DNA of 64,000 nucleotides from Bugula neritina (lineage: Eukaryota; Bryozoa; Gymnolaemata; Cheilostomatida; Bugulidae), in assembly GCA_964035545.1 (NCBI GenBank), contig OZ037772.1:652501-716500 (forward strand), written 5' to 3'. Both the position numbers and the translations under genes were made by a program. The notes beneath the pieces are model-generated. The model saw only the letters and a list, made by a program, of their open reading frames with translations, had not been told where the DNA came from and ran no database searches. Of this stretch, positions 25,026-36,839 are shown one piece after another. Numbering within the stretch: position 1 is the first letter of the stretch; every line of letters starts with the position of its first letter.

Positions 25026-25092
25026 AGATTGAGATATATATATATATATATATATTGAGATTGAGATATATATATATATATAATATATATGC
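24960..25092. repeat. (TA)n arrays with two ttgagattgaga interruptions
   Basis: Three TA runs separated by two copies of ttgagattgagata, which suggests a segmental duplication within the array. Confidence 0.95.
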
Positions 25093-25364
25093 GGCCCAGA
25101 GAGAAACTCAGTCATCATGAACTCCAATGTCAATAATTTGAATATACTACAATAATACATATAGTATATTATTATTACTCTTTCAGGATAATCATTCTAT
25201 TTATATTAACACCTGTTTATTTGAAGTAATTTAATAAGTTTTGCTGTAAATTTATTTCTCAAACCAGCATGTCAGTTAAATATAAAAGTACAATCACACA
25301 TACAACAGATAAACATGCAGTGATATACATTATAAAGCATATCATGTTGGTGAAATGCTATACA

Positions 25365-25485
25365 GTATATTATGTTATACATTATATTATGTTATACAGT
25401 ATATTATGTTATACAGTATATTATGTCATACAGTATACTATGTTATACAGTATATTATGTTATACAGTATATTATGTTATACATA
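25365..25485. repeat. 17-18-bp minisatellite
   Basis: About seven copies of gttatacagtatattat with minor changes. Confidence 0.9.
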
Positions 25486-25489
25486 GACT

Positions 25490-28400
25490 GGAGTATGATT
25501 TATTAATCCAATCAGATGCAAGTATGAACTGCGTGTTCCTGTAAAGTACAGCCAATCATAATCCTGTGCCAACTTTAGTGTCTCACAGTTAGTGAACTGC
25601 AAAAAAACCAACTCATTCACCACTATGTCAGTCAAATAATATGATATAAAGTATACCTATTGTGTATAGCAACAGCTGGGCTGTGGTGAAACTCTACCAG
25701 TCTATATTCTTACACGCAGACATGCATATTTAATTAATTTAACATTTTAAAAATGAACTTAAAACTCAAGAATTTAAAATATGAAACAAAATAATGTGTC
25801 CTATAAAAATAGCACAGCTTCTTAGAAGCAAGTATTTTACACTTGAACATGCAGAGTTTGTACAGCTTATAATGGTGACATTGTTGAATTGATACACACC
25901 TCTGATTGGATGAGTTTTACATAATAAAACAATTGTTCATCACTTTTATTATTAGTCTAAGGTTGACAATAATTTACACTGTTAGTTATTGGTTGTAAAC
26001 TGATTAGTTCATCATTAAGTACTTGTTTGCTGCTGCCTGGTTTATAACTGCTTATCAAAATTTTAATAACAAGGACATTATCTTCTCTTGTTGTCTCCAG
26101 GTGCTACTGTATTTGACAGGTTTCCCTGTTAATAAAGTAATCTTATACTGATACTGATGACATCCACAAATACTTGTGTAGGGGAACAATTGACTCTTCT
26201 CTACAACAGGAAAAGAATTGGTAAGACACGTACCAATAATATTACATAGCTTATTTTATCAATTTACTTATCCTTAATTTTATTGATTAAAAGTTACTTG
26301 CATGTAGGCTATTTTATAAATTGTTCCTATTAGACTAATTTTAGTGTACCTATACAATACTAGGATTACATACGACTGTGGGATTATGCGGAGTACACAT
26401 TAAATCATAGACAGTGTCAATAATAGTTACGGTAGATTTTGCTCTTGGTGAGTTTGTTGGAAGAATTTACAGTCCAGTTCTTCGTGATGGAAAATTTTAA
26501 TCTGCAGAGCAACTCTAGTTAAAAAACTGTACATCTAAAGTTTGTTACTTCAAGTACTATACAAATATTATTATTAGCTTGACATTTCTTATCATTAAGG
26601 GGTGTTTAATATAAATATAATACTTGAGGTAAACATTCTCATGTGATATAATGTAACCTGAAGTTATATCATATGACTTGACTATCTCTACTAGAGTTAG
26701 GGTGGGTCACCAGACAGCCCACACATATCCATACACTACATCACATACTGTAGGAAAACAGGGCTAATGTAATAAGTATGGAATAGTTGACCCAGCAGTT
26801 AGATACTTTGGTATAGAGACTCTAACTTTCTAGTATTAGAATATAAATATTACTCTAAAGATTTGGTATATCAGAGAGCCAGTCACTCAACACCAATTAT
26901 AAACTTGGTTGTCTCAATCAGAGCTGGTCTCTGTGTATTTCAGTTTGTTTTAAAGGATCTCTGAATCTTCCCCAGTCATTATATGAGCTGCCTTTAAATA
27001 TATACAATAGTTTTAATACAATACAAAGACAATTATTGTTAACACATGTCAAGTAATAGAACAGGAATAAGGCCTCTCTGGTAGTTATTTGAATATCTAC
27101 TTAAGAAGTATAACTAAATATACAATAATAACTACATATCTAGAAACATGCAGAATATTATACTTGAAGAAATCTCTTGTAACAAAGTATTGTTACATAA
27201 CTGGAAAATAGAGAAACTATATTTCACAATTCAGAACACAATCTGCAATCAGCATTCAGTGCTGAAATTAAGCAAAAGCGATGACAGTTGTTATATGAAT
27301 ATAATAATATCATGATGTAAATAATGGTAGGTCACGTGACTCAACAGATACACGCCCCTTCTGCTGTAACATTATAACGTCATTGAACACAGTCATTCAC
27401 ACGTTGACTGAAGAGGACTACACATTGATAACTCGGAGGTTAGTATAACATTTATAGACTTAGTTTATCAATAGTCGGCAATCAGTATAAGTATTACATT
27501 TACTACATTACTATAACTATTAGTATTAGAATTAGATTCAGTGTTGCAATCAGTTTTAATACCACGCTCGCTACCATCATCATTAAATTTATTTAAAATG
27601 ATTATCTTAACAAGTTATACTTATAGTAGGTTTATTAATATTATTATTTATAACCAGTGAGTCACTTATCTTTACTTTGTGAATTTATGATTGTAACACT
27701 GAATAGCATTATCATCATTATAATTATAATAATAGTTATAATTATGTTTGCAAGTTTTTAAATTAATGTTACACTTAGTGACTTACTCGATTTGAATATC
27801 AGAATATCTTACCACTGGCACTAGTCAGTTATTAATGACAGTGCATAGTGATAGTGATCACTGCATGTGAGACATTGTCATACCCTGCACATCCCAATGC
27901 ACTGCCCTTCTGTATTCATTGTGAATAGCATATTTAGTTGGCTTATATTATTTTACTCAGCTTTGATTATACAACTAACATGTACTGCACTGCTCTAATT
28001 TATGTAACAACACTAGTTGCTGCTATCTTTACCTCTAAATTTATATCATTTAAAAAACTAACATATTTACATGATAGGTATTAAAATTAAAGTTACATAA
28101 TTGGAATTGACTATTCTATAGATTACTGAGAATATAAGGTTAGCCGCATTTATATGATGTTGTAGACATAAAATATGAGGTTAGTGTTAACAAATCATTT
28201 GCTAGGTAAGAGTGTAGAATAAATAATTTGCTAGAGATGAGTGTAGAAGCTGCCAACTCATGAAACAACTACACCTGACCTAACAGAAGCACAAAAATGT
28301 TAAATTAGTATGTTTCACACCACCATAGTTTCTATTAGATGATTAGAATAGCAAACTAGCAGTTAATGGCATGTTTCCTGACTTATGGAAGGGTGACTCT

Positions 28401-28920
28401 AAGTAACATATTGAATCATGCATCACCAACACTGCAGAAATGTTAAAATGAGTTTTGTCATGTAGATTATTGAGAAAACAAAAAAATTTTAACACCTAGT
28501 ACAAACTATTTCATAGAACTATGTTTTCTCACACTGCTATGTTCCCCCTGGTTAGTTTCTCACGCATGCTATACACTCCTTGCTATGTAATAGTTCAAAG
28601 TACACCCTGGGAAGGAACAAAGTCTATCCTATGCTCAGGTGTGGACTCTGTCCCAGTAGTGTGTCAAAATACTCAGTTAGAAACACATTATTATTGGGAG
28701 TTCATGAAGTCTCCAGCTTATATAAGCAGCTGAGCCCAATTCTGCTGTTTGTTCATGAAATTAATACATAACTCACCGGTATTCATGTTTTACTTCTCCT
28801 CTTCATATTGATGGTCTGGTTATGACTTAGAAGTTAATGTGTCAGTCTTTGGTTGGGAAGGTGAAGGACAAACCTTCACAGATGTAGTGTAAAATATTAT
28901 GCTAAGAGTATATGTGCATC
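25490..28920. other. Intergenic region upstream of the TRIM-like gene
   Basis: No coding exon is supported. At 27330-27440 there is a locally GC-richer patch with cacgtgac and aacgtcat motifs, followed by ctcggag|gttagt. It could be the promoter and untranslated first exon of the gene starting at 28952, spliced to the acceptor ttttacag at 28928. That is inference only. Confidence 0.4.
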
Positions 28921-28951
28921 TTTTACAGGATTTCCTTATCATATAACCAAG

Positions 28952-31900
28952 ATGGCAGAATCCAGAGTCGTGAAAAAGAGACTAAACAATTCGTATCGCT
29001 GTGGGTACTGCTCGCAGTACTTCAACAAACTTGAAGATCCCAGAACTCTGCCCTGTCTGCACGTGTACTGCATGAGATGTTTGAAGACTGACATAGGTGG
29101 TAGGAAGGATCATATCAGATGTGCTTATTGTAGGTGAGTTACAGTACATAACACAATATATCATGTCATAGGCTTGCGTATGACTTTCTCACTATCATCT
29201 AGGAGTTGTCTGATCTGTGTCTATGAAAAGCAAACAATACTGTATATTCTATGTGAACTCTGGTTACTAACTTGTGGAGTGTGTGGATATCTTTTCATTA
29301 GGTAGAGAAAATATCTGTTATGTAGATTGCACCATCAGCTGTCCTCTCTTGTTGAATTGTGGTGCTGTTGGATGTCATGAGATTGGGGTTGTCTCCTCAT
29401 TATATTTCTTTGTTCTCATACAGTACAAGACTTGTTAGAGCAGTCATTCCCAATCTTTTTCATACCATTCCCACTTTCATACATGTTTACTGTTGATTTC
29501 CCTCCCTTTTGACAATCGGAAATTTTTATGAGTGACAAAATGATAATATAGATTACAATGCAATATTTTTCCATTACATTTGAATACAATATAGTTATTT
29601 CTGATAATTATATTATGCATGTGTAAAACACAGAGCAGTTCAATTAATGATATTATGGCTGCAGCTGATGACATTGTACCAGCTTGCTTTCAAACCTCCC
29701 ACCCCAACCCTTAAACCCCAACCCCAAAATTGAAATTAAAAACACATTCATGTAGAAGTAGACTGAGATGGCAGAACTGGTTAAATGGATAAGCTAAGAT
29801 GAAGGCTTATAGATATACATGTACATGTAACTTGCAAGGGCTCAAAGTCTTCAACAAACTGCTTGAAATTTTTGAAATCAAAATCTCAGCTCTCCCTAAA
29901 AAGCCCAAATTCCCTCTTAGAAGAATCCCCCAGGTTGGGAACCACTGTGTTGAATTGACTTGTGTTTACCATCTTCTTTCCTGTGATTAAAAACATGTAT
30001 GATGTTGTCATGACAACACAGTTGCTGTAGCACAAAGTACAGTTTACTAGTATGTAGTGATTGTGTAGTGAGAGTGGAGTGTCTGGTTATTGTCCATGGT
30101 TATGTGTAATCTGTAAGGAGTAGAATTATATTATTTTAATATAATGTTGAGAGAGGTACTTTTATAATGGCAGTTTGCTAAATAGCTTTAGTTCTAATGC
30201 CATAGACTCATAGCTCTGGAGTCTAGCAGCTGCTACTATTACCACTAGCTGTTCAAAGTTCTGCCAACATCCGGGCTGCCAAAGTGTAATAGCCATTGGC
30301 AAGGCCAAGCAGTCACTGGGAAATTATTTGACTAAAGAGCAGGTCTTATGACAATTAGTAGTCAGTCCCTTAGACAGGAAACAGTGATTCTGTGACCTAT
30401 TTACTTAAATCCAGAGCTGAACTTTTGATTGATTGTTAGATGGCCACCACAATTTTAGTTGATACAATATAATAATATGGGGTGTCAATCAGTGTGTAAT
30501 ATAATCTGTGAATTGAGTGTCTCCTTTAGCTTTGATGAGTTGATTATTTCTTCTACCATCAGTCAGTTGTATTGAGTGTTACTTGGTACTGAGTGATGAA
30601 TAGTGTTGAGGATTTGGGCCTATATTATGCCAACCCCCCCCCTCTGACTTAGACTGAGACCCAGCCTGCTGCACATACATAGTAGTACTACACTGAAGAT
30701 AGTTAACATGTGTATGTGTCGCCCTACTGGTAATGGATTACCAACTAGAGATAGATAAAGAGATAGACAACACTCATACGTGACACGCACTCACAGTGCA
30801 CTAGCTCTTGACACATTGCCAAGGATAATGAAATGACAGTTTCGGCCACTCCTAGCAGTTAGAGTGGCAGGAATAGTTGTAGTATGTTGTAGTATTGGCT
30901 CCTCAGAATTCACTCCTCAGTAATTAGTTGCATTGCACAAACTTGCAACAATAGTGAATAATTATTGACAATATGGCCTCCACTCAGTAGTTGACTAGTA
31001 ATTTGTCTTGTCATGAGTGATTATTTTCCAGCATATTAGGTACATAATATAGTCAAGTGTGTTTATGTGGTAGCCTGTGGTCTATATAATGATTGTGTGT
31101 TGGTGAGTGATGAGTATTTATTTGAGTATTTGTCAAGGACATACACTGCCTTTCCATGAAGGCGAATGAATGCGTACGGATGCCCGTACGGATTACATCG
31201 AAGGAAAAACCACACATTCCTATGCAACCCGTATGAAGTTATCTTCTCTTTGCAATTGTGACTGCTGAACTAAAATGATAATTAATATGGCCAACTTTGA
31301 GTTTGAGTTCATGCACGATGGCAATTTTTTAACTCTGTCCCCACTTTTGATAGATTAAATCAATCAAATACACAAACTTTGAGTCAGTTCATTTAAAATA
31401 AAAAAGCATAAACCGATGAAAGCATAAAGTATTTCTCGGTCGATAAACTTAAGCTTTAAAATAATTTAAATTTTCAAAATGAAAATAGCTGTCAACTTAT
31501 TTTTAGCTTGGGAAAGCTTTGGCTTACGAAAAATTTTACAAATTTAAGATGATTAGTAACTATTCTAAATAATAGCAGCTATAATAAATAAAATAATTTA
31601 AATTTTTAAAAGCTGAAGTACACTTTAGCGTAGGTTGTAACTTATAATTCTTGTCTACATCGCGTAGCCGCCACAAATGCTGATCTCTGCCTCCGGCACA
31701 AAAGGTTTCATTCGATTTAACCGAAGGAACCATTACCATCATGAGCATAATGCGAAGGAAATTTTTCATCGGTGTAACTTCCGGCTGCGGTTTTGCTTCG
31801 ATGCAACTGTTTCCATAGGGCGAATGAGAAAATCCATTCGCATAATGCGATAATGGAAACGCAGTGATAGCTGTGTGTGTGGATGGAGTATTTCATTACT

Positions 31901-34900
31901 TGAGATATACTAAACACAGCTAACACATGTAACATACTGATTGCTATATATTGTAGGAAAGATCACTATGACATCACAGATCCCACAACACTACCAGTAG
32001 CTCAGCATGGAGACCCGTTGGAATACAAGTCTCCACCCAAACCTGCACCCATTCCCTGCGATGTGTGTAAAGGTGAAACACAAGCTGCTGTGTTTTGTCT
32101 TGAGAGTCAAAAAAAATTATGTCAGCAGCATCAAGAAGTGAGTCTTTCTTATATAATTTCTCAAGATTAGTTACTAAACCAGTTCTGGTTTGTGTGTAGA
32201 ATATTATTGAAAAGAAATGTTGACTCTGTAGGACTTTTTATACTAAACACACAGTTTCACAGTGCAGTGAGTCAACTATGACAGACTTGTTGGTGAACAT
32301 ACAACCAACTAAATTGTTGACCTTTATTATACAGAATCACAGAGAGCTGATAGGAGATAGACATCAGTTTATTGACATTGAGGTCTACAGAGCTTCTCCC
32401 CAAAGATATACTATAACTGAATGTGAACATCATAAACAGGAACAGCTGACAGAAGTGTGTTCCAAGTGTCACCAGATATTCTGTATGAGATGTGATATGA
32501 GGACTGGCTGTAAGGATAAGACAGGTATTTACTTGCTGTTTCTATTTCTGTAGAAAGAAACTGAGAAATATTACAAGAACCTGTTATTTATTATTTTATT
32601 ATTAAAGTGAGTTATGTAACAGTAAAAGAGGAAGTAAGTTTGTCAACATTTAGGTTTGTGTGAGACAGAAGTGGATAGTGCAGGAGTTTATATTCTCACT
32701 GTTATGTTGAATATTTAGTATATTTCATCCTTCAAGTGTCTGTTTCCTTGATAAGATGGTATAGGCATAGCTTTAACTCAGTAGTGTCGCACCTTCTTCA
32801 TACCATCCCTTTTTTTATAAATGTTTTCTATTAAGTTTCTCCCTTTTGATAAAATTGTAAGTTCTATTTATATTTATAAAGAAAATCTGGGACAGGTTGT
32901 TTTCCTAATAATTAATTGAGTGTAGGAAAAGGCCAGTGTGTTTGACATGAATTAGTGTCTGCCACAACTTCAGTTCAGCTTTAAAAACATTGATGCTGGT
33001 ATTAAAAGCAGTGAGTTGATGATTATACTCATTCATTTAAGGTTCATGTGTTTTAGTACAGCAAATATATCTACTAGGTATGAAGTAAATAGTTTATGGA
33101 GATCAGTTTGACTGACTGCAAAAAACTTGCTGTTGGTTTTTACTTTCAAGAAGCTTTTTAACCTCCATTCGTAGTAGAAAGGGTAGCAGCTAGGGTAGAA
33201 AAGGAAAAGACACTTTGTGTTTGACATGGCCCAGTGTCTGCCACAACTTGAGTTTAGTTATAGTTATACATATACATGTAACCTGGAAAACAAGGCAAGA
33301 GCTCAAAGAGCTAGTAAACTGTGTGAAATTTTTAGAAATGAAACCCCCTAAAAAGCCTAAATTCCCTGCAAAGGGGAAATTCCACTAAGGCTGGGAGCCA
33401 CTGCTTTAACTTTTCCAATTATATTATTCCAAGTGCAGTGAATAATGAGTTAACCTGTGATATCTTTCTAGTCCAATGCTTTTATGAATCGTGTGATTTT
33501 ATGTATACAGAGGAGACAGTAGCATCCCATGACTTGGCATCTTTGAGTGATTTGTCTTGTGAGTTACGAGAAAGTCTGACTGGTGGAATAGAGACTCTGT
33601 CTGAGAAAGTTGCAGAGTTGAATGACATCTCAAAGGATGCCTGGAAAGAACTGAATAAAATAGAAGATGAAGTGAAGAAGATGGTTGCCAGAGTAAACGC
33701 TGCAGCTGACACTCAGGTATGCTGACATGGTGATGTCATCTAATGTATTTCTGGTTGGCTGAAATTAGGTTTTGCATTTGGTTTTTGAGTTGTAAATAGA
33801 AATGAATTTCATTTGCCACTAGAATTAACTGACCATTAAAGCATTATTATTCTGTGAACAAGTAGCAGTAGTCATTCATCACATGTTACTCAGTGCAGAG
33901 GAACCTGTCAATACAGATGACTCACTCATCCTTCTGCAACTGTCAATCACTCGCACAGGGAAGTTGGCTGTCTGAGTGATTGACAGGTGTCAGAGGGAGG
34001 AGACTAGTCACGTGATGTACTAGCTCTCTGCTGTGTATAGAGTGTCACGTGACTGAGTCATTGTCCACTCAGTGGGTGATCTGTCACTTTCATTTCAAGT
34101 GCAGCGGTTGTGAGGTGCAGATGTGGTTACACTGTGTTACTATTTATTAGATAGAGGAGATTAGAAAGAGAGCTACAAACCTGAGGCTAGAAATATATGG
34201 ATATTTGAAGAGCTGCACACAGATAGTGGATAATTATAGAATAGAGCTGGCCTTGAGTAAGACAATGGGCAGACAGTCTCTGCTGGACACAGTACAACAT
34301 GCAGTTGATAAGTTCAATGATGCAGGGATTGTGAGAGACTACAAAGAGATGAGTGAGAAGATGGAAAAGGCTACAGATATTGGTGTAATAGAGAAGTGTG
34401 TACTTCCAGACAGCATCTTGGTACCAACATGTAGGTGGAGTCTATAAATAGTAACACTAACTATAAATAACTTTCTGCTTGTAATTAGTTGAATTGTTTT
34501 GATTGAATATTTGAATAGGAGAATAAGTAGATAGAGTTTATTTATTAGAGATTGAGTTTTGTTTTACTCTCATATTATGAGACATTTCTGCAGTGTTTCA
34601 GAGTTTATGATGTATAAGTGAGCTGCTAAACTGTGTTATGCTGACTACCTGCTGTCAGTATTAACAAGATATTCTCACTTAGACCTGTGCATCACGTAGC
34701 AACTTGTAGTAACTACAGACTGCTTGTATTTAAAACATCTTTTTATTTTAGGTTTGAAAATCTGTTCCCACCTCCTCAGGTGATGAGATTCTCAAGTTAT
34801 AGAATTGTTATTTTGTTGTTGCAGACAGTGAAGACAGTCTGGGACTGAAGCTGCTGCAGCCACCATCTTCTCTACAGTCTGATGGACTTCCTGTACGTGA

Positions 34901-36652
34901 CTGGTGTGCCACAATAAACATCTCAGCTGATGGACATCTGATGTGTCGGACACGAGGAGGTGTAGAAGTAATAAAAAGAGAAACTCTGGATACTATCAGC
35001 TCAGTGAAACAAACCAACACTACAAGGTGGTGGGAGATAATCCAACCTGAAGGGGTGATGGTTGGCAGCTGGTATAACAGAGAGGAGAAAACAGCTGAAG
35101 TCTCACTTCTTGATCCGAACTCCTTTGAGAAGACTCGCTCTCTCTACAAGCATTCAGTAGATAAACCCTTCACTTACTATAGAATAGCTCAGCACGACTC
35201 ACTGCTCTATATTGTAGACACGAGTGAGAAACAGCTGGTAGTCTGTAACCTAGTTGACAATAAAATACAGAAGTTCCCACTTCCTGAGATGGAGTTCCCT
35301 CACCCTGTATGCATCCTCCCAGACTCAACTCTCCTCATAGGAGACCGTACTGCAGATGGTAAAGTGAGAAGATATAAAGTGGAGAACACAACTCTCTCTC
35401 TAATGTGGGAGTTTCCTCACATCTCATATCCATCTGGTATTTCCTTTGATCCAACATCTGAACTGATTCACATCTGTACATGGGAAGGACCTCTCCTCAT
35501 CCTCTCACTTGAAGGTAAATACTCTGTTTATTATAGTAAGTTTAGTTATTTTATATATAATTATGTTGTAGTAAATAATATATTTTAATAATTAACAGTA
35601 AACAACTTCCACTCATGAGATATATTATGTTATTGTTAGTATTTATCAAGTCACTGATGTTATTTTTAGCTAAAAGTTATGTAATAAAGACTGTAACATG
35701 CTGATAGTAGATGCTATATTCTTCATCACATGACTTGTAGCTAATAATAATATTAGTGAATAATACTGTCTCCCTGCAATAAGTTTATTTCCAGCTGCAG
35801 TAACATGCAGGATGTAAGCACAGGTAAAAGTGTGTATTATATTGTATGGGTTTAAGGTGTACTCTGTGTAGTGTGCAGTGAGCTCTTAGTAAACTCGCTT
35901 TTTAGTCTTCCTTTCCAAGGGTTCACCTGGTAGAGTAGAGGATAGGGACTCCACACTGCTAAGTGAGTTGGTGCTGCAAGGGGTTCAAACCCACCTATCA
36001 GCGTGTCTAGTTAGTATACTATGCAAGTTTTTTACAGTAGTTTTAGAGGTGCTCAGTCTAACAACTGTACAGACTGCCAGCTACACATGAGTTATGAGTT
36101 GTAGTTTGACTTCAGTCTAGTGCTGCTGTTGTTTTGGTCATCAGATAATTTAAATATGAATAATTTGATACTTTTTGACTGCCATTACTGAGACTATTGT
36201 AATTTGATGATGGCTGGTAGAGCAGTGTTTGCTGGTTGAACTCAAGTGGCTGTGGTTGGTTCTTGTCAAGTATTTAATATGTGATAATGTTGGAGTAGCT
36301 GCAGTAGTAGTAATAGAAGTAGACATGTGGGTGTGTTCATGCTAAGAGCCACAGGCTAAGTTTGTGAGTCAAGGTCAATGCAGTTGTATAAGGAGACACT
36401 ATTTTTTATTTGAATATTTACTTCATACATATAACCTGCTTAGTTCCATCTTTAAAGGCAGTCTGTCTGTTTCTCTCAATACACACCAACTGATACAATA
36501 TGATGCTATTATTTACAGGTCAACTGGTGCTTACTGTTCCCAGAGAAAGTCTTGGTGTGAGTGGCAGGGTGGGGTACATTGCTGTGTATGACAGAGACAC
36601 AGTGTTTCTAGCATGTGAAGATGGTCTGAAGAGATACACAATAAAATACTAA
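28952..36652 (+). CDS. TRIM-like RING / B-box / coiled-coil / beta-propeller protein
   Basis: Seven exons join with consistent phases: 28952-29133, 31957-32137, 32335-32524, 33472-33716, 34151-34430, 34825-35514 and 36519-36652. They total 1902 nt, or 633 residues plus stop. Exon 1 holds a canonical C3HC4 RING (C17, C20, C35, H37, C40, C43, C57, C60), which suggests an E3 ubiquitin ligase. Exons 2 and 3 carry two B-box-like zinc clusters (CDVC...FCLE..LC..H and CEHH...CSKC...FCMRC). Exons 4 and 5 are mostly helical and likely coiled coil. Exons 6 and 7 are beta-rich, with propeller-like repeats (ADGHLMCRT, SLLYIVDTSEKQLVVCNL, IAVYDRDTVFLAC), comparable to the NHL-type C-termini of TRIM proteins. 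Substrate and localisation are unknown. The introns contain three or more transposons and a possible SINE. A partial inverted paralogue lies at 39199. Confidence 0.9.
29441..29947. mobile_element. hAT-type MITE in TRIM-like intron 1
   Basis: The termini are cagtcattcccaatcttttt and, inverted, caggttgggaaccactg. This is the CAGTGGTTCCCAACCT-type hAT end. The flanks tgttagag and tgttgaat agree at only five of eight positions, so it is an older insertion than the related copy at 32779. No ORF is visible. Confidence 0.75.
31144..31866. mobile_element. Non-autonomous DNA element with CACTG..TTTCCAT ends
   Basis: 723 bp in TRIM-like intron 1. The ends are cactgcctttccatgaaggc and, inverted, ataatggaaacgcagtg, with subterminal cgaatgaatgcg versus cgcataatgcg. 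It is flanked by ata on both sides (31141-31143 and 31867-31869), a 3-bp target duplication. It shares end sequence with the elements at 44718 and 45594. No transposase is visible. Confidence 0.75.
32779..33403. mobile_element. hAT-type MITE in TRIM-like intron 3
   Basis: The ends are cagtagtgtcgcacc and, inverted, ggctgggagccactg. There is a perfect 8-bp target duplication, ctttaact, at 32771-32778 and 33404-33411. The subterminal cttcataccatccc and ccctaaaaagcctaaattccc match the copy at 29441-29947. No ORF is visible. Confidence 0.85.
35925..36000 (+). ncRNA. Possible tRNA-derived SINE head
   Basis: In TRIM-like intron 6 the sequence ttcacctggtagagtagagg is followed, about 45 nt later, by ggttcaaaccc. 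They resemble an RNA polymerase III A box and B box at tRNA spacing. No clover-leaf could be closed convincingly, so a decayed tRNA-like SINE is more likely than a tRNA gene. Confidence 0.3.
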
Positions 36653-36828
36653 ACTCATCAGCTACAGTTTACTAATAATCAGCTCAGTGAGGTACTGAGA
36701 GATAAACTAGATAATATTTGTCATCAACATAATTATTTCATCACAATTCATCAATACACACACTCTGTAATTATAGTTGGATATGAGATGTTTTACTGTA
36801 TCAAATATATGTTGCTATTTTACTATCT

Positions 36829-36834
36829 AATAAA
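36829..36834 (+). terminator. Poly(A) signal of the TRIM-like gene
   Basis: aataaa about 177 nt after the stop codon. The inverted copy of the gene has the corresponding signal at 38984-38989. Confidence 0.65.
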
Positions 36835-36839
36835 GTTTA

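Noticed and set aside
26095-26165. Possible LINE 3' end (aataaag followed by tactgatactga)
   Set aside because: The short tandem tail is suggestive, but there is no upstream coding remnant or target duplication.
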